DNA from: Prevotella sp.
GTDB lineage: Bacteria; Bacteroidota; Bacteroidia; Bacteroidales; Bacteroidaceae
NCBI GenBank assembly: GCA_016286575.1
Contig: JAEETB010000002.1
Coordinates: 1 to 64,000 of the forward strand
DNA: 64,000 nt
Direction of reading: 5' to 3'
Below are positions 39,101 to 47,291 of the stretch, piece after piece (position 1 is the first letter of the stretch; every line of letters begins with the position of its first letter). The notes under the pieces were generated by a model. The model did no database searches. It was given only the letters and a program-made list of their open reading frames with translations, and was not told the origin of the DNA. The position numbers and the translations under genes were made by a program.

Positions 39101-42100
39101 CGTATTTGGCTCGCGCATGGTACTGCAGGGTGCCAAGGACCGTGTGGCTGAGGTAGGCGAGGCCATCGACTACACCATCAACCGTGTGGGTGAGCTGTCA
39201 CTTAACCGTCAGCATTCTGCCAGAAGCGGTGAAAAGAGCGAAGATGCCACTCACGGCAATTACTTTGGCATCTATAGTCTTGTGAACTACCTCGGTAACC
39301 TCACGAGTGACGTAAAGTTCGGTAGTGACTATGTCAACGGCGATGGCATCACTTCCACAGATGGTACGACCTATTATTCATATAAGTCGTCGAAGCATAC
39401 CAGCAGCGATCGTAACAAGGGTCAAAGCTCCAATCAGGTGGCACTGGCCTCGGGTGTGTTCCTGGAGTTGCTCACTGAGAACAGTACGAAGGAACATAAA
39501 GAATATGGCTATGTGACTGGTGTGGTTGAGCTCGACCTGATTAATGTGAAGAAAGACATGGTTGGTGGTGGTTTCGTCTATGCCAAGAACGAGCACCGCG
39601 TGCCCATGTACTATCCTAATAAGAGTAATGTGCTCCTGTCAGAGTATAACAAGCCTAAGTCAGAAGGTGGCAAGCAGCCCGATGAGGCCCGTACTTATAA
39701 GCGCTATCGGTACTCGCTCGACCAGGAAGGTGACTGGTCGGAGTCGGCTGGTTCCTATGTCATCAGTGGTGACAATTCCCATGTATACCAGACGATGGAG
39801 TGGCATACCTCCGGTAACTTCATCCATCCATCGAAGCGCATCGTTGATGACTGCTATCCTACGAACAATTCCTACGTCATCGGCTCAGCCAACTATTCCG
39901 AGGCACACTACTGGTATGTGAAGGGTGAGGTCTATATCTATGATCAGAAGGTATCTGCCTATACGGGATCGGCTAATGCCTACTCGAAGGAAGTTCACCT
40001 GCCGCTGACCATCACTGCCGCTTCGAACGGTAAGCTGCAGCTCCTCAATGTGAAGCCCAACCTCTATGCCTATAAGACCGATAAGAACGGTACGCCGGTG
40101 AAGATTGGAACCATGGGCAACGACGGCAAGCCTATCGATAAGGTCTTTGTGAATAACGAGAGTGACAGCTATGGTCTGAACGATGTCATCTCATGGTGGG
40201 ATTGGCACCAGTTGTCGGCCAGCGACCGTCAGTATTTTGTGACCGAGACCTATGTGAACTGTGTCACCGTCAATGTGGACGGTGTGGAATATGAGCCAGG
40301 CACATACGTCATGGATCAGCGCGACTACGATCTGTTCATGGCCAACAATCATGATATCCGTGATAGCAAGGGCGAAAAGTTCAAGGATGACGATGGCCAT
40401 GACATCGGCAAGACTTTCGCCTTCCGCTCATCGAACAATATCAGTCACGAGACGGGCTATCTGCTCACCTTCGATATGAACACGCCGAAGATATGGGATG
40501 ACTACTACTCACCCCAGACTGGCAGCAGCAGCGAAGGCAAGATTATGAAGAGCGAATATGAGGCTAAGTTCACCGACGGCATGAGCGATGCCCAGAGGCA
40601 GGCCGTTATCGATGCATGGCGCGAGGGTCCGACGTTCACGCCTACCGAGACGGGTGTCTATGGCAAACGGTCGTACAGAGCCGGTGAGGTAGTTACGAAG
40701 GAAACCTATGATAATGCCGGTGAAGGCAAGGAGAAGATGGAAAAGGCATACGTAGCCACAGAGACTGTCACCTATACTTATAACGGTACGACCAAGACGG
40801 TTAACGCCGGTACCGCCATCTCCAAGACCGAGTATGACAATATCGGCACCTATAAGAATTCCTTCGCCGAAGCCTGGTACTGTACGAACTCCGTGAAGCT
40901 GACCAATGAGAACTATCTGCTCTACGGTGAGTTGAAGACAGCTGCAGAGATTGCCGCATTGAAGGCCATCAGTAGCAAAGAAGCTACAGATGCCGAGATC
41001 GATGCCGCCCTCACACCGGCCTATATCTGTACACAGGATGGCGAATACGGTGGTCAGCGCTTCGATACCGGTACGAACTACAGTGCTATTCAGGCCTGGA
41101 GCTCACTGCCGACAGCTGATCGTCAGAAGTTCAGCTATAACTTCGATGCCCTCGACCTGTTGACGGATACCGATTATCTGACTGTTGATCCGAATGTCAC
41201 CACGTCTCCGTCGCATGAGGAAACGGTGGCTACCTTCCATGCACCTTACACCGACCAGGTAGATGTTGAATATCAGGCAGTGTTCAAGAAACAGGGTGTT
41301 GACGTGAAGTTCAATGGCAGCAACTTGGCCGATGGAGCCGTTCTCAGCAACAAGGAGTTTGAGACGATCCGCAACGACAAACGCCACTATACCCATGTGG
41401 AGACCAAGAACAACGGTGACGATGTCTATATCGCCAAGAATCACTTTGTCTATCTCGGTACCCCATACGGTCGTGGTCAGGTGGTTGATGCTGACGTCTA
41501 CAATGCCAATGCCAGTGATGTGGAAGCTGTCAGGTTCCCCACAGCAGGTGAGTGGTACTACTGTTACGAGGACTATGTAGCCGAGAACGGTTCAACTGTC
41601 AGCAAGGGTACTACGATAACCAAGGCCGAATATGGTGTCGTGCCCAACTACCAGCAGTACTTCATCATCCAGGGTGAGGAACCAACTGAGACTACTACGC
41701 TCTACGTCAGTCGTGAGTCAAATGCCTACGATGTGATGAAGGAGAAGATCATCACCGTGGTTTATCAATATACCTATTATGAGGATGAGGACGACGGCAG
41801 TGTGAAGCTCAACAACGAGCTGCACGTCATCAACGTCCATCTCGACTTGGAGAGCGGTGTACCGCAGATTGGCCAGCTCAGTCAGCCGGCGGTTGTACTG
41901 CCCGGCAATGTGGTGGGTCTGAAGGCACCTGAGGTGAACCCAGGACTCTACGAGGTACTCACTAGTGGTTGGGAGATCTACACATCGCAGGATGATGCTG
42001 AAAACCACCGCAATGGTGCGCCTTTCGAGAATAACAATACGCCCGTTTACTTCTATCAGAACCAGAAGCACTATGTGACCTTCTATTCGAAGACCTATCT

Positions 42101-44747
42101 GGGCAAGACCTATTCTAACGCGGTACCTCTGCGTGTCGCCAACTATCATGATCTGGCCGAAGTACTGGATGACCCGAATCTTCTCTACATCGACCGAAGC
42201 GACGTGGACCGCAACTGCAAGGTCTACATCAATGACTATAGCAAGGATGCCGAACCCAAGAACGGTCTCGATCTGTTGAAGAAACTCTTCGACGAGAAGG
42301 CCACAGGCTATATCAAGGGTTGTGACAATCTCGACATCATCCTGCGTACCGACTTAGACCATAGCGGCAGTGCATGGACCGGCATTGGCGGTGAGGGTAA
42401 CTGCTTCGAGGGAGACCTGCACGGCGACGGTCATACGATAACAGGACTTTCGAGCTCACTCTTCGGCAGCCTCTGTGGCAGTGTCTATAACCTCGGTGTC
42501 ACAGGCTCGTTTACCGGAGGTGGTATTGCCGAGCAGGGCGACGGCTATGCCGAGAACTGTTGGGTAAGCACCACAGGTACTGTCGCTGCTGGTACGAAGG
42601 CTATCATCGGTAATCCTACCCGTGGTGTTGCCGGTAGTCACCAGATGGTGAACTGCTACTATCCCGAGACGAATGCCTATACCGCTTATGACGGCACCAA
42701 GGCGATGTCACAGAAAGCCTTCTACGGTGGTGAGGTGGCCTACAAGTTGAACGGTTTCTTACTCAACAAGCGTCAATACGACAACACGTCCAGTGGCAGC
42801 TTAGACAAGAAGTATTACTATCTGCCGTTGCAGTCCGATCAGTCGTTGCCTGAAACGATGAGTGAGGGAAGCTATCCTGGCAATTACGCCATCTATCCAC
42901 TCACCACGAATCGTACAGAGCCTGTGACGGGTATCCGTGGCTATGTGGAGCAGCGCTTCTCCGACGGCGACTATCGCTATGCCGCAGGTACTATCCCTGA
43001 GACGTCAGATATCCGCATGAGGAATGTCACCATCGGTGCAGGCACCGAGGCTGAAGAGACCATGACCTATTACGTTCCTGTCTGGCCAGATGACTATCTG
43101 TACTTCGGTCAGAAGCTGACCTATGGTTATGTTGACGGACAGGCTCACCAAGACTATCCTTCTGCTTTGAGAAGAGATGGTGAACTGGTGAAACGTGATG
43201 AAAATGGCAACCGCGTCTTCCGTGCTCCGGCCTACTTCGGTAGCAGCACGATCGGCGAGGCCTTCTTCAACCAGAATGCCGTCTTTGCATCGGCCAAGAA
43301 GGACGATGAAAATGCAGTGGCCTATAAGGGTCTGACAGCCATCGACTTCTCTGGTGCCAGTGGTAATGACGGTGAGGGTCTCTACTATCCGCCATTGCTC
43401 GACGATGACGGTCTGGTAGGATTCCAGAATGTTGATTTGACCAAGAACCTCTTGGTTTACACCAAGACGACCCAAGGTGGAAATACAGCGGCAGACAAGA
43501 CGACCTCTGTCGTGGCCAATTATCTGCAGGAGCCTACCTACGATGATTATGAGACCAACGCGACGTATAAGACCGTATCCCAGGCAGACTCGAATCATGA
43601 GCATGGTCATTGGGTATGTGACGGCGTGGCCTACCGCGATCATTTCCTGGTAGATAAGGAAGACTTCAATTGTCCGATTGAGTACACCTTCACTGACGAC
43701 AAGCGGATGTGGTATCAGCGTCTGCCGGAGCGTTATGTGACGGCTGAAGGCGGTTCGAACAAGGGCTGGCTCGACATCAGTCTGCCGTTCAAGGTCGAGA
43801 CTGTCAGCACACAGACCAAGGGCGAGCTGACCCACTTCTATCAAGGCAGCACAACCGGCCATGAATACTGGTTGAGAGAGTTGACGGATGTGAACAAGGG
43901 TACGCCCGACGACCTGGGTATCTTCCAGTATCTGATGACTGATCCTTATGATGGTGACAAGGAGTATACCAACACCTATCTCTACGATCATTATTATAAG
44001 TATAGTGATTATCGCGATGCCAACAGCGATCAGTATCAGAAGGAGTATTATGCCTCAAGCCATACCTTCGTGAACTATCCACGTCAGAAGGCTGGTGTAC
44101 CTTATCTGATTGGATTCCCGGGCAAGTACTATTACGAGTTCGACCTGAGTGGTGAATGGACTGGTCCATACCATACTTACTCAAGACCCGAGAATCCAGG
44201 TCAGCAGCTGCTCACCTTCGTTTCATCGACAGGTGCGAAGATTGGTGTGAGCGACACGGAGATGAAGAAAGTGTCCTACAACGGCTACCAGTATTGTGCC
44301 AACTATGGTCATAAGACCCTGGCATCCGGCGCAGATAACTATATGCTCGACAACGAGGGCTCTAAGTATGCAGCCCTGACGGCTGAGACAACCGTTCTCC
44401 CGTTCCGTGTATACTTTACAAGGTCAGCGTCTACATCGACCCGTACTGAGGCTGCCCACAATGTGCTGATCAGTGATCTGCCACCTGATTCAAGGACCAG
44501 AGGCATCGATGACGAAAACAAGTTCAGAAGTGGTGAGCTGATTGTGAAGGCCCGTAACAAGGTCATCTTGATCACCTCGGAACTCAATTATAAGACCGAT
44601 GTGTCCATTGTCACACCAGCAGGTGTTACCTTGAGCACATTCGCTATTGCACCGGATGAAACCGTCGCTACTCGTGTTGCCAGCACCGGCGTCTATATCG
44701 TATACGCTGATAATGGCAGGTATGTGAAGAAAATCATTGTGAAATAA
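33141..44747 (+). CDS. Giant secreted GGN-repeat protein 1 (3868 aa) with T9SS-like C-terminus
   Basis: Signal peptide MKLRYIIISYLMLLVATAVKA; N-terminal half dense in VYGGGN/VFGGGN-type repeats; C-term 'GVYIVYADNGRYVKKIIVK'. Confidence 0.92.
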   Translation: MKLRYIIISYLMLLVATAVKAQITIGGNVYGGGNEGDVGGNTKVTVRAGDVHQVFGGARMADVKGNAFVNIDGEHASAYIIINKVYGGNDISGEIGDPKQAQNPVKKLPVELDMVATNNITKDWDAFVKISTKTEKVEGKVQETSNAQKIYIGQLFGGGNGDYDYTSSGTYNGLKAPDLRKTYLELLGGSIVNVFGGGNVATVTEDVVIHLDNPSKVVNHIKVKDGKEDDVNGTDLLTEDRFIKMGINYKFTYPNSASFQFGNLFGGNNKVDMAIQPKWNLLGGMVRNLYSGGNEGRMTCPQGLLLQIPEESTLIVDNVYGGCRKADVRPLDAAGKDVPNAQIQLEPNPTGIPAGFSAHTRILGGNINNVYGGNDISGNVYGGNTVAILTTIHGNVYGGGNGSYAYTDNPALKDELLWRDFYYNPKEILGLSGDTFTGLQSAEALNKVRPNAEQVSLLLRGTADKPVFVEGSVFVGGNSASLQNLTDIANRQAHVKIGSYVTIDNLFLGNNGENMVKTDEEVRNEDGLVQSEGVLRTIANTTIAGSKFNSMDLTQSDVFDKYMEGCAMKVMPSVVFDDVENYTPYSSQFGSLYCGGNVGSMMTDGLTEISFVDKAIIYDKIVGGCNKANVDAGEFNAAYEGGLIGEPDSHGDKLKLNFSGLKIQPMRWKDPNDKSKLLEWNTVVYNATTQQFDNVENVKPTEPGQNITSTDADIVRRLKGGNLYGGCYESGHVNGNVILNINETLMERDKLFDLTDEGDTLYVNTEKGKYTITKRNTGVILSEQGMDVLGDALNVFGAGYGAASEIWGSTTINLNKGYVFQIFGGGEMGAVGKKDADGKYGKKRADGTYGPDEKYSTYINLKGSVAGVSRATSSINSDMAECEFIYGGAFEGVIAGDIHINLGNGRIFNSFAGSCNADVLGHTETYIGRNGVDANGNDIAGFPWIRDHLYGGNDLGGRILGDAKFSSRIRDDVKGMVAGDYGVSSYMEYTQGRVRYILGGCFGDYDYNNDPAYKVGTGADCRVAQRPYLHNSFVNFRPNSNANNRVEKIFGAGEGYPGDREGDKGQDHSYVLIDIPDNVDNFANTEIFGAGAYNGVGMRYTAGETFAEGFDLNEATAVIDLLRGRVGAAYGGSYEEGVTRRTLVNVPVGSTIKIGSIFGGAYGSDAYLPCDVYEANVNYLTQSENAYLISDPTGSNQLMKGAIYGGNNHARRTLYGKVNISAPVRQKHPTYGMTTATVYGAGSGSLTWNEYTEVNLNAGASVWEVYGGGEAGGVMSAESVQKYISDYKPDYWPKVKDSDPNVPFTAAEWTAAWTLGSGYDPATLSTGYVNNKYTNLTNPLARKAEIDDRELTNEQKARIGNKYNTNVLIYKGAYVGNYAYGGGLGNENDAFVGSGDVYGTTYIALLGGIVNKDIYAAGTSGAVYNIFGAENMTASTNAFIAGGTVRNVYGGGWKGNVGYHDEKTTDTTNDIPGETHVVIGIRRDQSTIPSDYGFYNGVPAIQRNAYGGGEGGAIYGTTHLTLNNGYIGYVYLQAGETLNEQGKIVAASGTTEPRYVEKVDDETYWTNDVWSGVDRLKDCGNLFGGGYDVLSSVDFSNVTMWNGIVRNSVVGGGEVATIGRGAIEASGPSNSIRTLKGIYKAGKTNVEIYNGHVLRNVYGGGKGYNIFGYGQQGTLYMDGYVFGQTEVHVHGGEIGTTEGVAEGYGNVFGGGDIGYVYSPSIYSDKTKAKIGTGSPGHIYYYGADGKLTEDCKVVIAPYLQVKNGYTITYNGKTYNSYDYVPTDYLNTLPKKNESGTYVGTEWEKLFTGDTAGEEERGIYIRNAVFAGGNVASNSEQTYANATTIYGNTTATLYDVYHRDFITVGTEHTGGVYGGGNLSVVDGYRELNITNYGTDYYGLKQTISIDEYRSLSNRERAYFQLEYKCLADVTIGGVFYEKDKRLTEEEYLKLLSNEAIASQVKASFEPYGFCSIYAGRLLNTIQRADLCGVFGSRMVLQGAKDRVAEVGEAIDYTINRVGELSLNRQHSARSGEKSEDATHGNYFGIYSLVNYLGNLTSDVKFGSDYVNGDGITSTDGTTYYSYKSSKHTSSDRNKGQSSNQVALASGVFLELLTENSTKEHKEYGYVTGVVELDLINVKKDMVGGGFVYAKNEHRVPMYYPNKSNVLLSEYNKPKSEGGKQPDEARTYKRYRYSLDQEGDWSESAGSYVISGDNSHVYQTMEWHTSGNFIHPSKRIVDDCYPTNNSYVIGSANYSEAHYWYVKGEVYIYDQKVSAYTGSANAYSKEVHLPLTITAASNGKLQLLNVKPNLYAYKTDKNGTPVKIGTMGNDGKPIDKVFVNNESDSYGLNDVISWWDWHQLSASDRQYFVTETYVNCVTVNVDGVEYEPGTYVMDQRDYDLFMANNHDIRDSKGEKFKDDDGHDIGKTFAFRSSNNISHETGYLLTFDMNTPKIWDDYYSPQTGSSSEGKIMKSEYEAKFTDGMSDAQRQAVIDAWREGPTFTPTETGVYGKRSYRAGEVVTKETYDNAGEGKEKMEKAYVATETVTYTYNGTTKTVNAGTAISKTEYDNIGTYKNSFAEAWYCTNSVKLTNENYLLYGELKTAAEIAALKAISSKEATDAEIDAALTPAYICTQDGEYGGQRFDTGTNYSAIQAWSSLPTADRQKFSYNFDALDLLTDTDYLTVDPNVTTSPSHEETVATFHAPYTDQVDVEYQAVFKKQGVDVKFNGSNLADGAVLSNKEFETIRNDKRHYTHVETKNNGDDVYIAKNHFVYLGTPYGRGQVVDADVYNANASDVEAVRFPTAGEWYYCYEDYVAENGSTVSKGTTITKAEYGVVPNYQQYFIIQGEEPTETTTLYVSRESNAYDVMKEKIITVVYQYTYYEDEDDGSVKLNNELHVINVHLDLESGVPQIGQLSQPAVVLPGNVVGLKAPEVNPGLYEVLTSGWEIYTSQDDAENHRNGAPFENNNTPVYFYQNQKHYVTFYSKTYLGKTYSNAVPLRVANYHDLAEVLDDPNLLYIDRSDVDRNCKVYINDYSKDAEPKNGLDLLKKLFDEKATGYIKGCDNLDIILRTDLDHSGSAWTGIGGEGNCFEGDLHGDGHTITGLSSSLFGSLCGSVYNLGVTGSFTGGGIAEQGDGYAENCWVSTTGTVAAGTKAIIGNPTRGVAGSHQMVNCYYPETNAYTAYDGTKAMSQKAFYGGEVAYKLNGFLLNKRQYDNTSSGSLDKKYYYLPLQSDQSLPETMSEGSYPGNYAIYPLTTNRTEPVTGIRGYVEQRFSDGDYRYAAGTIPETSDIRMRNVTIGAGTEAEETMTYYVPVWPDDYLYFGQKLTYGYVDGQAHQDYPSALRRDGELVKRDENGNRVFRAPAYFGSSTIGEAFFNQNAVFASAKKDDENAVAYKGLTAIDFSGASGNDGEGLYYPPLLDDDGLVGFQNVDLTKNLLVYTKTTQGGNTAADKTTSVVANYLQEPTYDDYETNATYKTVSQADSNHEHGHWVCDGVAYRDHFLVDKEDFNCPIEYTFTDDKRMWYQRLPERYVTAEGGSNKGWLDISLPFKVETVSTQTKGELTHFYQGSTTGHEYWLRELTDVNKGTPDDLGIFQYLMTDPYDGDKEYTNTYLYDHYYKYSDYRDANSDQYQKEYYASSHTFVNYPRQKAGVPYLIGFPGKYYYEFDLSGEWTGPYHTYSRPENPGQQLLTFVSSTGAKIGVSDTEMKKVSYNGYQYCANYGHKTLASGADNYMLDNEGSKYAALTAETTVLPFRVYFTRSASTSTRTEAAHNVLISDLPPDSRTRGIDDENKFRSGELIVKARNKVILITSELNYKTDVSIVTPAGVTLSTFAIAPDETVATRVASTGVYIVYADNGRYVKKIIVK

Positions 44748-44775
44748 ATAATAATCATTTAAAATATTGAGCATT

Positions 44776-46143
44776 ATGAAAAAGGTAATGAAAAGAATGT
44801 TTCTGGTCGCCGTGCTGCTGATGGCATGCGTGGTGACGAAGGCAGAGGTAACGGTCGAGTTCGCTCGTGAGTTCACTGCAGAGACTGGTGGTACAATTAC
44901 GGTAAAGGGTCAGGCAGCCAACGCCACTGATGCTACCAGCACTGATGTTACCATTACGGTGACACCAGCCAAGGACTTTTTTATCACCAAGAATGACATC
45001 AAAGTCTATCTGACTGTTCCTGCCAGCACACGTTCGGTAGATTTTGAGAATCTGCTGACACTTAGTGGTGATGAGCCGAAGGACAAAATGGCTGCCCGTG
45101 ACTATACCTTCACGGTGCCTGCAGGCTTCGGTGCCATCATTTATGAAGCCGATTTCCAGTCAGCTGATGCACTCTACAACATCGGTGATGATTCGAAATC
45201 AGGTTCGGTGAGATGGTCGTTGAATGAAGAGAAGACGGTCATGACCATTGCCGGTACCGGACGTACCAAGGATTTCAGTCTCGGCAGTGCAGACTTTGTG
45301 GATCCGTTCGAGGCATTCAGAGCAGAAGGCTCTACCGTTAAGTCGATTGTGATCGAAGCTGGTGTCACTGCTCTTGGTGACAACATCTTCAGCGGCTTTG
45401 TAGGCCTGACCAAGATTTCCATCTTGAATAACAGTGCTTTGTTATCGCTTGGCAAGGAAGCCATCAATACGAGTGGCGTGTCTGTCGAAGTTCCCGGCAA
45501 TCTTTACAATGAGTATAAGATCACCGAGGGGTGGAGTGGTCTGACTATTGCCCCTGCTGAGGGATCTGTGGAGATGGCTATTACATTCGATAACAGTAAC
45601 TCCTATAGGGCATTTGTTAACAGTGCACAGAGTCTGATGATTCCAAGTGTGCTGAAGGCATGGGTTATCTCTGGACTGAATGCTAGCGGCACATCGTTGG
45701 AACTGTCTGAGGTGAAAGACATTCCTGCCAATGTTCCCGTCTTGCTTACGGCCTCCGGCAAAGTCAGCGATGGTTTCTATACCTCATCTGTCGCTTCAGC
45801 CGCCAGTTCAGCAGGCAAGTATCTGAAGGTTGCTCCTGAAGGAGGACTGACCGTTGGCGCAGGTCAGGTATATCTGCTTTACAATGACCGTTTCTACTTC
45901 TCTCAGGCCGGAACCCTTCCAGCCAACCGTGTATACCTGGATATGAGACAGGAACCAGCAGCCAAGACCCGTAGCAGTATCGGCATTGGTGACGATGGCA
46001 CAACGGCCATCCGTCGCATCGAAGGCGAGAACAAGCTGATCGACAAAGCCGGATGGTATACCCTTGATGGCCGTCAGCTTCAGACGATGCCAACTCGCAA
46101 GGGTGTGTATATCAATGATGGTAAAAAAGTCGTGATTAAGTAA
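44776..46143 (+). CDS. Secreted protein with shared N-terminal domain and T9SS-like C-terminus
   Basis: Signal MKKVMKRMFLVAVLLMACVVTKA; 'TVTPAKDFFITKNDIKV'; C-term 'GWYTLDGRQLQTMPTRKGVYINDGKKVVIK'. Confidence 0.85.
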   Translation: MKKVMKRMFLVAVLLMACVVTKAEVTVEFAREFTAETGGTITVKGQAANATDATSTDVTITVTPAKDFFITKNDIKVYLTVPASTRSVDFENLLTLSGDEPKDKMAARDYTFTVPAGFGAIIYEADFQSADALYNIGDDSKSGSVRWSLNEEKTVMTIAGTGRTKDFSLGSADFVDPFEAFRAEGSTVKSIVIEAGVTALGDNIFSGFVGLTKISILNNSALLSLGKEAINTSGVSVEVPGNLYNEYKITEGWSGLTIAPAEGSVEMAITFDNSNSYRAFVNSAQSLMIPSVLKAWVISGLNASGTSLELSEVKDIPANVPVLLTASGKVSDGFYTSSVASAASSAGKYLKVAPEGGLTVGAGQVYLLYNDRFYFSQAGTLPANRVYLDMRQEPAAKTRSSIGIGDDGTTAIRRIEGENKLIDKAGWYTLDGRQLQTMPTRKGVYINDGKKVVIK

Positions 46144-47168
46144 TGTCTCGCAAGATGACGATAGTACAAAGCTTAGGGCGGCTGTTACTGACAGCGCTGC
46201 TCATGGTGTGGAGTCTGGGAATGACTGCGCAGAAGGTTAGCGTGGTCACCCAGAAGTTCAAGGGCGGTACTGTCGAGGAGAAGCCTGGCCAGACAGAAGA
46301 AAAGGACGGTAGTGTCACGGTTACGCTGACCGTGACCCCCGATCCAGGCTACATGATCTCGAAGGACGACATCAAGGTGGTGGAAACCATCTCAGCCGAT
46401 GCTGAGACCCGTGCCGATGCTGAGATCAAGCTAGGCAATCCTTTGCCATTGGAGGGCGATGATCCCGATGACCTCACCAAAGAACGAAAGTATACGGTGA
46501 AGGTGGAATCGCCGTTTGGCATCTATGTCAAGGAGGCCAACTTCAAGCTGAAGGATGCCGTACAGATCGAGGCTTCTGTCTTCTCCAAGACGAGCGAGGA
46601 GAGTACTGAACAGGCCGCTATGTTCAATCCACCAACAGACCTGGGCTTAGCCGAGGGCTTGAAAGCCTATATGGTGGTAGGCGTCAATACGGACAAGGGA
46701 AAGGTCGAACTCCAGGAAGTGAAGTACTTGCCCAAAGGTCTGCCACTGCTGTTGATTGCCGACGATCCTGGCGAAGGCTTCATTTTGGAGCCGAAGTCTG
46801 ATAAAACGTCTGAAATCAAAGACGCTGATAAGGCCAGCAACCTCCTGCGGATAGGCTCGGAAACCGTACAGCCCAAGGCCTTCGAAGATTATATCTTCTA
46901 TAAGGGCCGGTTCGTGATGGTCGACGGCGGTAAGCTTGCTGATGGCAAGATGTTCCTCGATCTCAATCAGGAGCAGGCCGCCAAGACGCGCGGTGTGCTC
47001 GGTATTGGCGGTGATGATTCCGGCACCACAGGTATTGCCGATGTGGAGCGTGCTGCGCGATCTGCTCACGACACCAGCTGGTACACCCTCGACGGCCGCC
47101 GCCTCACGACGCCCCCCTCCCGCAAGGGCATCTATATCCGAAATGGAAAAAAAGAGGTCTTTAAATGA
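46143..47168 (+). CDS. Secreted protein with shared N-terminal domain and T9SS-like C-terminus
   Basis: TAATG 1-nt overlap with previous gene; 'TVTPDPGYMISKDDIKVVETISADAETRAD'; C-term 'SWYTLDGRRLTTPPSRKGIYIRNGKKEVFK'. Confidence 0.85.
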   Translation: MSRKMTIVQSLGRLLLTALLMVWSLGMTAQKVSVVTQKFKGGTVEEKPGQTEEKDGSVTVTLTVTPDPGYMISKDDIKVVETISADAETRADAEIKLGNPLPLEGDDPDDLTKERKYTVKVESPFGIYVKEANFKLKDAVQIEASVFSKTSEESTEQAAMFNPPTDLGLAEGLKAYMVVGVNTDKGKVELQEVKYLPKGLPLLLIADDPGEGFILEPKSDKTSEIKDADKASNLLRIGSETVQPKAFEDYIFYKGRFVMVDGGKLADGKMFLDLNQEQAAKTRGVLGIGGDDSGTTGIADVERAARSAHDTSWYTLDGRRLTTPPSRKGIYIRNGKKEVFK

Positions 47169-47291
47169 GAGTAGGAAGGATTATTCTCGATAAGGTATCC
47201 TTAAGTGGGTAAAAAATGGTAGTTAAGGATGAGTTATAAATGATTTTATTAAGTTCGTGGATAGTAATAATGGCCCAGGACTAAAGTTTAG

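Noticed and set aside
43005-43991. 328-aa minus-strand ORF inside giant protein 1
   Set aside because: Antisense to a well-supported frame; no recognisable domain
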